From JBMDXB01 sp048594885 (lineage in GTDB: Bacteria > Acidobacteriota > Vicinamibacteria > Vicinamibacterales > 2-12-FULL-66-21): 64,000 bases of DNA. Position 1 is the stretch's first letter. Each line of letters begins with the position of its first letter. The stretch is from NCBI GenBank assembly GCA_048594885.1, contig JBMDXB010000116.1:10531-74530 (forward strand), read 5' to 3'. The position numbers were made by a program, and so were the translations under genes. Positions 24,767 through 33,539 of the stretch are shown piece by piece. The notes below the pieces were generated by a model. The model was not told where the DNA came from. It saw only the letters and a list, made by a program, of their open reading frames with translations, and made no database searches.

Positions 24767-25495
24767 CTACGCCTTGCGATTCGTGAAGAAGTGCTGGTCG
24801 ATGAACTCGTCGATCGCGCGCTGATCGGCGGAGTCGACGCGCTCGAACTGCAGGCCCATGCCGATGCGGCGATCGCTCCACGCGACGCGCGATTCGGCTT
24901 CGATGTCGCGCTTCGATCCCGGCAGCCGGAACCGCGCGCGCGCTTTCGATCCCGTTTGCAGCGGGCTCATCGTCCGAATCGCCACGCCACCCTTGCTCAG
25001 ATTCAGCGTCAGCGCCGCGGCGATGGTGTTGCCGAACCGGTACGCGACAGGGATGCCGAGCACGACGCGCGGGCTGCCGCGGCGATTGAAGTTGTCGGGA
25101 AAGAGATGCGGCGCGAGCGACGGCAGGATGTGCTGCACGGCGCTGTACTCGTTCACGTAGCCGGCGACGCCGAGCCCGGCGAGATCGCGCACTTCATCGG
25201 CCGTCGCGATCGTTCCGCTGAAGATGAGGATCGGCACGCGGCCGCCATCGAGCTTCCGGATCGCGCGCACCAGCTCCACGCCGCCCGCATGCGGCAGCCG
25301 CAGATCGAGGACGATGAGATCGAGGCGATCCAGATCCGCGCGAACGCGTCCGAGCAGTTCCGCCGCGCTCTTCGCCGTCAGAGCGGTGTGCCCCGCCGTC
25401 GCCAGCGCCGACTCGAAGCGGTCGCGCACGAACGCGGTATCATCCGCGACGATGACGGTCTTCGTGGTGGACACAGTGAAGGTCACGCCAGACAT
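24767..25495 (-). CDS. Response regulator with PilZ domain
   Basis: A 242-residue two-domain protein. Residues about 12-130 form a receiver (VIVADDTAF, phosphoacceptor Asp in IVLDLRLP, IFSGT); residues about 137-235 form a PilZ domain (RRGSPRVVLGIPVAYR, LNLSKGGVAIRT), which often binds cyclic di-GMP through the RxxxR and N/DxSxxG motifs; here RGSPR supplies the first and NLSKGG the second. Likely links a phosphorelay to c-di-GMP. No kinase is adjacent. Confidence 0.87.
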   Translation of the reverse strand: MSGVTFTVSTTKTVIVADDTAFVRDRFESALATAGHTALTAKSAAELLGRVRADLDRLDLIVLDLRLPHAGGVELVRAIRKLDGGRVPILIFSGTIATADEVRDLAGLGVAGYVNEYSAVQHILPSLAPHLFPDNFNRRGSPRVVLGIPVAYRFGNTIAAALTLNLSKGGVAIRTMSPLQTGSKARARFRLPGSKRDIEAESRVAWSDRRIGMGLQFERVDSADQRAIDEFIDQHFFTNRKA

Positions 25496-25633
25496 CTCCG
25501 AGAGGCCCTGTCTGAGCGTTAGCTGCGTTGCAGAATTTATCAGGTTCTCGCTATAATCCGAACCTCATTGCGCGATCCCGTTCATGACGGAGATCGCCGA
25601 GCCGCGGAGAGACAGCCGCCGCCTGGAGCATGT

Positions 25634-25888
25634 ATGGCCACCTGTCCGGAATGTGATGCAGACATCGAAGTCGACGAGTTCGACGTCGACAAGGGCGATC
25701 TGATCAGCTGTCCCGAGTGTGGCTCCAATCTCGAAGTCACGAGCACGTCGCCGATCGAGCTGGACGCCGTCGACGAGGACGAGGACGAAGAGGACGAGGA
25801 CGACGAGGGCGACGACTTCGACGATGAGGACGAAGGCGACGACCTCGACGATGACGACGATTCCGCGGGAGAGGACTGGGACGAGTGA
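25634..25888 (+). CDS. LysW-like zinc-ribbon protein with acidic tail
   Basis: An 84-residue protein whose first 45 residues match LysW/ArgW carrier proteins (CPECDADIEVDEFDVDKG, CPECGSNLEVTSTSP). LysW ends in a short EDWGE tail whose last Glu carries the substrate. Here the tail is expanded into about 35 Asp/Glu residues and ends GEDWDE. The final Glu is retained but the Gly is replaced by Asp. No lysX or lysZ is nearby; instead it overlaps larE by 4 bp. It could be a carrier for another pathway or only a related zinc ribbon. Confidence 0.8.
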   Translation: MATCPECDADIEVDEFDVDKGDLISCPECGSNLEVTSTSPIELDAVDEDEDEEDEDDEGDDFDDEDEGDDLDDDDDSAGEDWDE

Positions 25889-26757
25889 CCCTACCGGTGC
25901 AGGCCTGCCCTGAGTCTCTCGAAGGGCGCGCCGGCGCATCCGAGCTCGAGCGCAAGGCGGAGGCCCTCTCTGCAATCCTCCGCGAATTTCCCTCGCTCAT
26001 CGTGGCCTACAGCGGCGGTGTCGACAGCGCATACCTCGCCTGTGCCGCCACCGCCGCGCTCGGTGACCGTGCGCTGTGCGTCACCGCCGACAGCCCGAGC
26101 TATCCCGAACGGCACCGCGCGCTGGCGATCCGCATCGCCCGCGAGTTCGGCCTGAAGCACGAGATCATCCGGACGCGCGAGATGGAGCGCGAGGAGTACC
26201 GCGCGAATCCCGAGAACCGCTGCTACTACTGCAAGCACGAGCTCTACTCGTGCCTCTCGGCAATCGCGCGTGAGCGCGGCATTGCGGCGATCGCCGACGG
26301 CAACAACGCGGACGATCGCGGCGACTACCGTCCCGGACGCCAGGCCGCGCGCGAGTTCGGCGTGCGCAGCCCGCTCGACGAAGCGGGGTTGACGAAGGAC
26401 GATATCCGCGGGCTGTCGCGCCGCGCCGGCCTGCCCACGTGGGACGAGCCGGCATCCGCCTGTCTGTCGTCGCGCATTCCCTACTTCAGCGAAGTGACCG
26501 ACGAGAAGCTGCGGATGATCGAGCGCGCCGAGGCTATCCTGCGCGATCTCGGCTTCCGCATCTGCCGCGTGCGCCACCACGACACGCTGGCGCGGCTGGA
26601 GCTCGGGCGCGACGAGATCGCGCGAGCGCTCGAACCGGAGATGTCCGCAACGATCGATCGCGAGCTGCGCGCGATCGGCTACACCCACGTCACCGTCGAT
26701 CTCCGCGGGTATCGGCTCGGCAGCCTCAACGAGGCGCTGAAGCTCCGGCCACTGTAG
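25885..26757 (+). CDS. larE: Sulfur transferase LarE
   Basis: ATP-dependent sulfur donor used to build the nickel-pincer nucleotide cofactor of lactate racemase and related enzymes. The 290-residue protein has the PP-loop AYSGGVDSAYLA, then NRCYYCKHELY and ACLSSRIPY, and C-terminal GYRLGSLNEALKLRP. The CxxC plus later Cys set is that of LarE homologues proposed to hold a [4Fe-4S] cluster instead of sacrificing a single Cys. The GTG start overlaps the LysW-like gene. The first 17 residues (QACPESLEGRAG) come from a common intergenic repeat type. No larA, larB or larC lies in the window. Confidence 0.92.
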   Translation: MTLPVQACPESLEGRAGASELERKAEALSAILREFPSLIVAYSGGVDSAYLACAATAALGDRALCVTADSPSYPERHRALAIRIAREFGLKHEIIRTREMEREEYRANPENRCYYCKHELYSCLSAIARERGIAAIADGNNADDRGDYRPGRQAAREFGVRSPLDEAGLTKDDIRGLSRRAGLPTWDEPASACLSSRIPYFSEVTDEKLRMIERAEAILRDLGFRICRVRHHDTLARLELGRDEIARALEPEMSATIDRELRAIGYTHVTVDLRGYRLGSLNEALKLRPL

Positions 26758-26771
26758 CAGGCCGCTGAACG

Positions 26772-29045
26772 ATGGCGGCCTGCAAGGACCAAGGGCCAAG
26801 CGACCAAGGAACCGACGTTGGCCTTTGGTCCTTGGTCTCTTGGCCTTTGATTGGGGTGCTCTTCCTCGCCGCGCACCTGCCGTTTCTGCCGCCAACTCTC
26901 GAGGATCTCGATTCCGTCAACTTCGCGCTGGGCGTCCGTGACTTCGACGTCGCGCGCCATCAACCGCACCCGCCGGGGTACCCCATCGTCATCGCCCTGG
27001 CGAAGGTGTCGACGGCGATGGCGCGTGCGGCTGGCGTCGCAGCGCCGGAGACGCGCGGCCTGGCGGTTTGGAGCACGCTCGCCGGCGCGGCGCTCGTCTT
27101 CCTGCTCCTCGCGTTCTTCAGGGCGCTCGACGCCGATTCACGCCGCGCGTTCTGGGCCACGGTCATCGTTGTCACGTCGCCGCTCTTCTGGTTCACGGCC
27201 CTGAGGCCGCTCAGTGACATGCTCGGTCGCGCCGCGGCGGTCGCCGCACAGACGCTGATCGTTGGCGCGATCGCGCCCGCCGGGAACAACGCATCTCAGA
27301 TGGGCAGGCGGCTCATGGCGGGCGGCTTTCTCGCGGGCGTCGCGATCGGTGTGCGATCGCAGACGTTCGTCCTCACACTGCCGCTGCTCGCGCTCGCGGT
27401 CGTCTGGCCTGGATCGGTCGCGCCGTGGCGCGCACGCATGGCGTCGATCCTCGCGGTCGTCTTCGGCGTGCTCGCATGGGCAATCCCTCTGCTCGTCGTG
27501 AGCGGCGGTCTGTCTGGGTATCTCGCTGCGCTCGGCACACAGGCGGGCGAGGATTTCTCGGGCGTGACGATGCTTTGGACGACGCGTCAGGCGCGGGTGG
27601 CGCTCGAGGCGGCACAGAACACGTTTCTCTGGCCGTGGGGCAGTCGCCTTCTCGGCGGCGTCGTCTGCGCGGTGGCGGGTGCCGGCGTCCTTCGCGCTGC
27701 CTGGCGCATGCCGCGCGCCATCGTCATCCTGACGGTCGCGTTCGTGCCCTACGCAGCGTTCCACCTGCTGTTTCACGAAGTCGTCACCGTGCGCTACGCG
27801 ATGCCGCTGCTGATTCCGATCGCGTATCTGGCGGCCCTCGCAGTGGACGCCGTCGATCGTCGCGCCCTGCCCGTTGCGACGATGGTGCTGGCGGTCGCGA
27901 TGCTTTGGACCGCGCTGCCAGCCAGCGTCGCGTACGGACGCCAGCCAAGTCCGACGTTCGCGGCCTTCGGCGAGCTGAAGCGGACGTCGGAGGCCGAGCC
28001 GCTGCCGGTCGTGATGCACGCCTTTGCGCGGCGCGCGGCGGAGTGGGAGATGCGCGGGCTGTCCGGGCGCGTCCTCACGCCGCCGCATCGTCACGAGTGG
28101 CTCGCGGCCGTCGAGGAGCTGCGTCGCGAGCGGGCCGTTCACTTCGTTGCCGATCCTCGCCGTACAGATCTCGCGTTGTTCGATCCGCAATCCCTGAAGC
28201 GCGTAGGCGAGTATCGCTGGCCGTTCGCAGAACCGCCGTTCGTCGGCGGCGCGCGGCCCGGTCCTGCGGACCTCTATCGCATCGAGTCGCCGGGATGGAT
28301 GGCGGATCGCGGCTGGGCGCTGACGGCGGAAGTCGGCGGCGTGACCGCGCGAGATGGTCTCGGTCCGCACCTGCAGCCGAGCGTCGCGTGGATTCGTACC
28401 CAGAGCCGCCAGAAGACGGTCGTCTACGGCGGCCGGCATCTCGGAATGGCCGGCGATCCGCCGGTGCGGATCTCGGCCACGCTCGCCGGCCAGCCGCTCG
28501 ACGCGTTCGAGACGCGCGCAGGGTTCTTCGTCCGGCGCCTCGAGCTGCCCGTACGCGTTTCGCCGGACGCGTACGTTCCGATCGAGATCAGGTCGGAGAC
28601 CGTCGGCGCCGGGCGCCCGGTGCCCGTCGCGCTCGAGCAGTTCGACGCGCAACCGTCCGGTGTGCCGATGATGGCGTTCGAGGACGGCTGGTACGAGCCC
28701 GAATACAACCCGCTCACCGCCAGAGCGTGGCGGTGGGCGAGTCCGAACGCGGTCCTGTGGATACGCCCGATCGGCCGCGACGTCACGCTGACGGTCGACG
28801 GCGAATCCCCGTTGCGCTACTACGACGCCGCACCGCTCGTGCGCGTCCTCATCGGCGACAGCGTTGTCTCCGAATTCCGGCCCGAATCCGATTTCACGCG
28901 CGAGATCACGTTGCCCCACGCCTCGCTGGAGGCTGCCCGCGGCCGCGTCGTCATCACGAGCGACAAGCACTTCTCGCCGTCAGCAGCCGGCGCCGCCGAC
29001 CCACGCCAACTCGCCCTGCGCATCTACGCCGCGCGCGTGCGCTGA
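26772..29045 (+). CDS. Membrane glycosyltransferase-like protein
   Basis: A 757-residue protein. About ten hydrophobic helices fill residues 20-400, followed by a soluble periplasmic-type region of 350 residues rich in beta-strand patterns. The segment FLPPTLEDLDSVNFALGVRDFD followed by HQPHPPGYP, with acidic residues in the first loop, resembles GT39/PMT-like and ArnT-like glycosyltransferases that use polyprenyl-linked sugars. The first 30 residues are encoded by an ACCAAGGGCC-type repeat that here supplies the start and part of the first helix. Family membership is likely; donor and acceptor are unknown. Confidence 0.75.
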   Translation: MAACKDQGPSDQGTDVGLWSLVSWPLIGVLFLAAHLPFLPPTLEDLDSVNFALGVRDFDVARHQPHPPGYPIVIALAKVSTAMARAAGVAAPETRGLAVWSTLAGAALVFLLLAFFRALDADSRRAFWATVIVVTSPLFWFTALRPLSDMLGRAAAVAAQTLIVGAIAPAGNNASQMGRRLMAGGFLAGVAIGVRSQTFVLTLPLLALAVVWPGSVAPWRARMASILAVVFGVLAWAIPLLVVSGGLSGYLAALGTQAGEDFSGVTMLWTTRQARVALEAAQNTFLWPWGSRLLGGVVCAVAGAGVLRAAWRMPRAIVILTVAFVPYAAFHLLFHEVVTVRYAMPLLIPIAYLAALAVDAVDRRALPVATMVLAVAMLWTALPASVAYGRQPSPTFAAFGELKRTSEAEPLPVVMHAFARRAAEWEMRGLSGRVLTPPHRHEWLAAVEELRRERAVHFVADPRRTDLALFDPQSLKRVGEYRWPFAEPPFVGGARPGPADLYRIESPGWMADRGWALTAEVGGVTARDGLGPHLQPSVAWIRTQSRQKTVVYGGRHLGMAGDPPVRISATLAGQPLDAFETRAGFFVRRLELPVRVSPDAYVPIEIRSETVGAGRPVPVALEQFDAQPSGVPMMAFEDGWYEPEYNPLTARAWRWASPNAVLWIRPIGRDVTLTVDGESPLRYYDAAPLVRVLIGDSVVSEFRPESDFTREITLPHASLEAARGRVVITSDKHFSPSAAGAADPRQLALRIYAARVR
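26787..26850. repeat. Tandem-inverted AAGGACCAAGGGCC repeat
   Basis: Forward CCAAGGA/CCAAGCGA units followed by the inverse CCTTTGGT/CCTTGGTC units, forming a hairpin. Lies within the first 30 codons of the membrane glycosyltransferase-like gene. A larger copy occurs at 33.3-33.5 kb. Confidence 0.9.
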
Positions 29046-29055
29046 CACCATCCCC

Positions 29056-29313
29056 GAAGGACCAGCAGGCGTGCTGCGCCGCGGCTCCTGCGTTCGCGCC
29101 GCGGAAAATCGGGGCCTTCGGCGTCGGAGCTGACGATGGCGCCGGCTCCAGGTGATCCGCGCGGGTAGCCATTCATCGGTTGGACGCCGTTGTGGTTCGT
29201 GCGTTGCGGCGAATCAACGTCGCCCGCCCTGGCGCGCCTGCGGCCCCGATTTACCCGCTGCGATGTCGCGGCGCGAACAAGTCGCCGCGGCGCAGCACGC
29301 CCGCTGGTCCTTC
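29056..29313. repeat. Nested 30-bp inverted repeat, 258 bp overall
   Basis: The 283-bp gap between two convergent genes holds inverted arms at 29056-29085 and 29284-29313 (30 bp, one mismatch), then inside them matched pairs GTTCGCGCCGCG and AAATCGGGGCC, so the element is a long imperfect palindrome. It looks like two inverted copies of one repeat of about 75 bp. No coding content or target-site duplication was seen. Confidence 0.85.
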
Positions 29314-29328
29314 AGCCCGAGAGGCGCA

Positions 29329-30063
29329 TCACCGCTTGACGGCGAGCGCGAGCAGCGAGCTGCCGAAGGGCATGTTGACGAAGCGCAGCGCGGCGGCTTC
29401 GACGGCGAGCAGGCCGTTCAGCGCGGCATTGACCGGCGCGGGCGGGATCGAGATCTCCTGCTGCGACTCCTCGTGTCCGGTGACGCGCTGCGCGAGCCGG
29501 ACGAGCGCGACGACGGGCGCAATGGAGGCATTGGTGTATGTCATCCGCCGGACGTCGAAGCCGGCGCGGACGAGACGCGCGCGCAGCGTTGCGCGGGAGT
29601 AGCGCCGGATCTCGCCAGCGAGCAGCGAGTGATTCCCCTTGAGCAGGTCCATCGCGGCGACGTTGACGACGAGCGCGCCTCCCCGCCGCAGCACGCGATG
29701 CATCTCGGCGATCGCCGCTGCCTCCACGCCGTCGGGCAGTGCGTAAATCACGTCGAACGACGCGACGACGTCGAACGTGCCGTCCGGAAAGGGCAGCGCC
29801 GCGGCCGACGCCTGCGCGACGCGACGCTCACCGCGCTCGCGCGCGTACGCGAGGCCGCGCCACGTGACGTCGATGCCGGTGGGCCGGCCAAAGCGTCGCA
29901 ATAGCGCGAGGTTGACGCCTGTGCCGGATCCGCAGTCGAGAATCCGCGCGTCCGTGCGCCCCCGCACTGCTTCGGCGACGAACGGCGCGACGAAGCGGCG
30001 GAACGCGCGGAACCAGAAATGATCGCGCTCGGCGCGCGCCGTTGCTTCGAGCAATCGATCCAT
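29329..30063 (-). CDS. Class I SAM-dependent methyltransferase
   Basis: A 244-residue methyltransferase with the SAM-binding motif ILDCGSGTGVNLA, the second motif region PTGIDVT, and FDVVASFDVIYALPD (motif IV). Sequence resembles the UbiE/type-11 methyltransferase group found with polysaccharide genes. The methylated substrate is unknown. The ATG at 30063 is chosen because the upstream in-frame codons are low-complexity. Confidence 0.85.
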   Translation of the reverse strand: MDRLLEATARAERDHFWFRAFRRFVAPFVAEAVRGRTDARILDCGSGTGVNLALLRRFGRPTGIDVTWRGLAYARERGERRVAQASAAALPFPDGTFDVVASFDVIYALPDGVEAAAIAEMHRVLRRGGALVVNVAAMDLLKGNHSLLAGEIRRYSRATLRARLVRAGFDVRRMTYTNASIAPVVALVRLAQRVTGHEESQQEISIPPAPVNAALNGLLAVEAAALRFVNMPFGSSLLALAVKR

Positions 30064-30197
30064 CAGGCAAACAGGGGAGCGGCGAAAATTGACAGCATTC
30101 GGAGATGGACGGTAAGCTCCAATCTTACTGAGTTCAAGGGTGTCGCTGCTGATGCGCGGCGTCGTCGCCGCGCGCGTGGCGCCCGCTAGGAGAGAAG

Positions 30198-30773
30198 ATG
30201 ATCCGCAGTGTTCGCTTGTGCGCCGCCGCCCTGGTGATTGCCGCGATGACCGCGGGCGCGTGCGCGAAGAAGAAGCCCGAGCCGCCGGCTCCGGCGCCGG
30301 CCCCGCCGCCCGCGGCCAAGCCCACCACGCCGCCACCACCGCCGCCACCGCCGCCGCCGCCGAAGGAAGCGCCGCCGGCTCCGCTCACCGAGGACGAGAT
30401 CTTCGAGCGCACGACGCTCGACGAACTGAACAAGCAGAAGCCGCTGGCGGACGTGCTCTTCGCCTACGACTCAGCCGAGCTCTCGGAAGCGTCGCGCACC
30501 ACGCTGCAGAAGAATACCGAATGGCTGAAACGGCGGTCCAGCACGAAGGCCACCGTTGAAGGGCATGCCGACTCGCGCGGCACGAACGAGTACAACCTCG
30601 CGCTCGGTGAGCGCCGCGCGGCAGCCGTGCGCAACTACCTCGTGAGCCTCGGGGTGGCGGCCGACCGGCTGCAGGTCCTCAGCAAGGGGGAGGAGCAGCC
30701 GCAGTGCACGGAAGAGAACGAGTCGTGCTGGCAGCAGAATCGCCGGGGCACCTTCATCTTCACTGCGAAGTAA
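30198..30773 (+). CDS. pal: Peptidoglycan-associated lipoprotein (OmpA family)
   Basis: A 191-residue outer-membrane lipoprotein. Signal peptide with lipobox TAGAC (Cys at residue 22), a long proline-rich linker (12 consecutive prolines), then the OmpA_C domain with VLFAYDSAEL and the diaminopimelate-binding signature VEGHADSRGTNEYN and ALGERRAAAVRNYL. A good Shine-Dalgarno (AGGAGAG) precedes the ATG. Pal normally ties the outer membrane to peptidoglycan with Tol proteins, none of which lie nearby. The poly-Pro stretch is unusually long. Confidence 0.93.
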   Translation: MIRSVRLCAAALVIAAMTAGACAKKKPEPPAPAPAPPPAAKPTTPPPPPPPPPPPKEAPPAPLTEDEIFERTTLDELNKQKPLADVLFAYDSAELSEASRTTLQKNTEWLKRRSSTKATVEGHADSRGTNEYNLALGERRAAAVRNYLVSLGVAADRLQVLSKGEEQPQCTEENESCWQQNRRGTFIFTAK

Positions 30774-30779
30774 GAAGTA

Positions 30780-30848
30780 ACAGGAGCAAGGGAGAAAGGG
30801 AGAAAGTTTTTCTCAAAAAAGGTTTCTCCCTTTCTCCCTTGCTCCTGT
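30780..30848. repeat. 26-bp perfect inverted repeat between pal and pyrF
   Basis: Arms at 30780-30805 and 30823-30848, with a 17-nt A/T-rich loop. It begins 7 bp after pal and runs into the end of pyrF on the other strand, supplying the last residues and stop of that gene. It can act as a terminator-like hairpin in either direction. Confidence 0.92.
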
Positions 30849-31568
30849 GACCTGCGCGATCTCCGAAGCAATTCGCTCGGCTGCGTTGCGCGGGTCCGCG
30901 GCTCCAATGATCGGCCGTCCGACGACGATATAGCTCGCACCGGCGGCGAGCGCGTCGCCGGCGCTCATCGTGCGCTCCTGGTCGTCGCGCTGCGCGGTCG
31001 TCGCGCCGCCGCCGCGAATGCCCGGCGTGACGATCGCGAAGCCGGGCCCGCAGAGACGCCGGATCATCGCCGTCTCGCGCGGCGACGCGACGACGCCATC
31101 CAGCCCCGCCTGCTGCGTCAACGTCGCCAGCCGGGCGACCTGGTCCATCATCGGCGCGCTCACGCCGGTTTCGTTCAGCGCCTCTTCCGACATGCTCGTC
31201 AGCACCGTGACGGCAATGACGAGCGGTACAGGTCGTCCCGACCTCGCTGCGGCGTTTCCCGCCGCATCGCGCGCCGCCTGCATCATGCGCAGGCCCCCCG
31301 ACGCGTGAACGTTCACCATCCAGACGCCGAGCGACACGGCGGCCTCCACCGCCGTCGCCACGGTGTTCGGGATGTCGTGGAACTTGAGGTCGAGAAAGAC
31401 GCGGCCACCGCGATCGGCGAGCGCCCGGACGACGGACGGTCCCTCCGCGGTGAAGAGGCGGCTGCCGATCTTGAAGCCGCCTGCGGTGTCGCGAAGCGTG
31501 GCTGCGAGCTGCAGCGCGCGCTCGCCTGATTCCACATCGAGCGCCACGAGCAGCCGTTCGTCGGGCAT
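30813..31568 (-). CDS. pyrF: Orotidine-5'-phosphate decarboxylase
   Basis: Final step of UMP synthesis. The 251-residue TIM-barrel protein begins MPDERLLVALDVES and has the catalytic Lys-Asp network FLDLKFHDIPNTV, then VNVHASGG, and the phosphate-binding segment TPGIRGGG followed by YIVVGRPI. The last residues (REKGRNLF) come from the adjacent inverted repeat, beyond the normal family end. Separate from the pyrR-pyrB-pyrC operon and transcribed away from it. Confidence 0.95.
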   Translation of the reverse strand: MPDERLLVALDVESGERALQLAATLRDTAGGFKIGSRLFTAEGPSVVRALADRGGRVFLDLKFHDIPNTVATAVEAAVSLGVWMVNVHASGGLRMMQAARDAAGNAAARSGRPVPLVIAVTVLTSMSEEALNETGVSAPMMDQVARLATLTQQAGLDGVVASPRETAMIRRLCGPGFAIVTPGIRGGGATTAQRDDQERTMSAGDALAAGASYIVVGRPIIGAADPRNAAERIASEIAQVTGAREKGRNLF

Positions 31569-31594
31569 GCGAACCCGAAGTATACACTTGCATC

Positions 31595-33316
31595 ATGCGC
31601 TTCCTGCGGATGCTGACGAACTCGGTGCTGGCCGGCGCGTTCGGCGCCGCGTATCTCACCGTGCTCGTCCTGCAGCTCAATCCGGAGATGCCGATCCGGT
31701 CGGCGAGCACGTGGCGCTGGTTCTATTCGCTCGGCATGTTCTACGGCGTTCATCTCGCCGTCCTCTTCTACGTCGTCATCGTGTTGCGCGAGCTGTTCGC
31801 GAGCACGGTGTTCTCGCCGGGCTGGATCAGCGTACGGCTGCTCGCCTGGATGGGGGCAGTGGCCGCGGCGGTGGCCGCCGGACTGATGTGGGTGAACGTC
31901 GGCGGTCTTGCGCTCGCGCTCGGCGACGCCGCCGCGCGGCGCATGACGGCCGGCGCCATTGCCGCCACGGCATCGGCGGTCATCCTGATGGGCATCGCCG
32001 TCGCGCACTATTCGTTCGGCCGCCGCGGCAGCCGCGTTGGCGCTGCGCTCTTCGTGCTGGCCGCATTCGCGTCGCTGGCGCTGCCGATTGCGGCGCGCGG
32101 CCGCGCGGTCGACGCGCCGCCGTCACTCGTGCGCCCGTCGCAGTCGCCGCCCGCAACGATCCGCGGCGGGCCCCGCGTCATCGTCACGCTGCTCGACGGC
32201 GCGTCGCTCGACTACATCTGGCCGAGCGTCGCAGAGGGGCGGCTGCCGAATTTCGCACGGCTGCTCGAGCGCGGCGCCACGATCGATCTCGCCACCTTCC
32301 GGCCGACGCAGCCAGACCCGGTGTGGGCGGCCGCCGCCACCGGCATGTATCCCTCGAAGAACGGCGTGCGCTCGGCCGGCGCCTACTACGCCCGCGGTGA
32401 CGACCGCGCCATCGATCTGCTGCCGCAGCGGTCGCTGTCGCACGTGCTGGTGCAGCTCGGCTTCGTCCGCGACGAGCCGAAGACGTCGGATGCCTGGCGC
32501 GCGCGGCCGATCTGGGCGATCCTCTCGCAGGCGGACATTCCGGTCGGGATCGTGCGGTGGCCGCTGACGCATCCTGCCGACCCGGTGAACGGATTCCTGC
32601 TGAGCGACCGCTTCGATCAGGTGACCGCGTCGCTGTTCGAGTTCGAACGTGCTCTGTACCCGCCGTCGCTGCTGTCGGCCCTGGCGGATGCCACGGCAGA
32701 GGCCGCTGTCGACGGGAGCGCGCATGAATCGTCAGGCGTGGTGGCATCGGCGCTCCGCCGCGATCGGCTGTACACCAGCGCCACGCGCGCGCTCATCGAA
32801 CATATCTCGCCGCGATTCGTCGCGGTACGGTACCAGGGGCTCGACACCGTCGGCCACTACTACCATCGCTACATGCTGCCGGGCGGCATGCGCGCGGTGA
32901 GCGAGGAAGAACGGCGGCGCCACGCGCAGCTGATCGACCGGCACTACGGGTTCATCGACGAGCAGATCGGACAGGCGATGGCCGGCCTGCAGGGTGACGA
33001 CCTGCTCGTCGTCGTGTCCGGCTTCGGGATGGCGCCGCTGCATCCGGCGAAGCAGATGCTCGGGCGGCTCTTGAGCGATCTCGACCTGACGGGCACGCAT
33101 GAAAATGCGCCGGACGGCTTCCTGCTCGCGTACGGCACTGCCGTGCAGCCGGGACGGCACGATCGCGGTTCGATCGTCGATCTGACGCCGACGCTGCTGT
33201 ACTTTCTCGGCCTGCCGATCGGCCGCGACATGGACGGCTACGCACGCGCCGACCTGTTCACGCGCGAGTTCACCGCGGAGCGGCCGATCGACTTCATTCC
33301 GAGCTACACGCGATAG
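31595..33316 (+). CDS. Membrane phosphodiesterase/alkaline phosphatase-family protein
   Basis: A 573-residue protein with about five N-terminal membrane helices (residues about 12-30, 48-75, 88-110, 115-135 and 142-160), then a type I phosphodiesterase/nucleotide pyrophosphatase-like domain: VTLLDGASLDYIWP (metal-binding Asp), DPVWAAAATGMYPSKNGVRS (Thr nucleophile region), VAVRYQGLDTVGHYYH (Asp-x3-His metal site) and the C-terminal DLTPTLLYFLGLPIGRDMDG. Active on an unknown phosphate ester outside the cytoplasm. A 378-bp repeat-filled gap follows. Confidence 0.83.
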   Translation: MRFLRMLTNSVLAGAFGAAYLTVLVLQLNPEMPIRSASTWRWFYSLGMFYGVHLAVLFYVVIVLRELFASTVFSPGWISVRLLAWMGAVAAAVAAGLMWVNVGGLALALGDAAARRMTAGAIAATASAVILMGIAVAHYSFGRRGSRVGAALFVLAAFASLALPIAARGRAVDAPPSLVRPSQSPPATIRGGPRVIVTLLDGASLDYIWPSVAEGRLPNFARLLERGATIDLATFRPTQPDPVWAAAATGMYPSKNGVRSAGAYYARGDDRAIDLLPQRSLSHVLVQLGFVRDEPKTSDAWRARPIWAILSQADIPVGIVRWPLTHPADPVNGFLLSDRFDQVTASLFEFERALYPPSLLSALADATAEAAVDGSAHESSGVVASALRRDRLYTSATRALIEHISPRFVAVRYQGLDTVGHYYHRYMLPGGMRAVSEEERRRHAQLIDRHYGFIDEQIGQAMAGLQGDDLLVVVSGFGMAPLHPAKQMLGRLLSDLDLTGTHENAPDGFLLAYGTAVQPGRHDRGSIVDLTPTLLYFLGLPIGRDMDGYARADLFTREFTAERPIDFIPSYTR

Positions 33317-33520
33317 ACTGCGGCTCGTCAAAGACCAAGGGCCAAGGGACCAAAGGCCAAGCGACACAACCCGCAAGGATCAAGACCAACTCCCAACTGA
33401 CGCTTTGGCCTTTGCCCTTGGTCGATTGGTCCTTGGGAGTTGAGTAGTTTGGCCCTGGGTCAGTTGGTCCTTGGGAGTTGAACAGTTTGGCCTTTGGTCC
33501 TTTGGTCTTTGGGCGTTGAT
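33317..33520. repeat. Large ACCAAGGGCC tandem-inverted repeat
   Basis: The first 200 bp of the 378-bp gap before pyrR. CCAAGGG/CCAAAGG units run forward, then three blocks of the inverse CCTTTGG/CCTTGGGAGTTG units. The strands can pair into hairpins of about 20-30 bp. No coding content is apparent. Confidence 0.9.
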
Positions 33521-33526
33521 ATGTGC

Positions 33527-33532
33527 TAGTAT
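33527..33532 (+). promoter_or_regulatory. Probable -10 box of the pyr operon
   Basis: TAGTAT at 33527-33532 lies immediately upstream of the candidate PyrR-binding loop; a transcript starting about 7 nt on would begin at the loop. A convincing -35 is not clear in the repeat-rich flank. Confidence 0.4.
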
Positions 33533-33539
33533 CACCACA

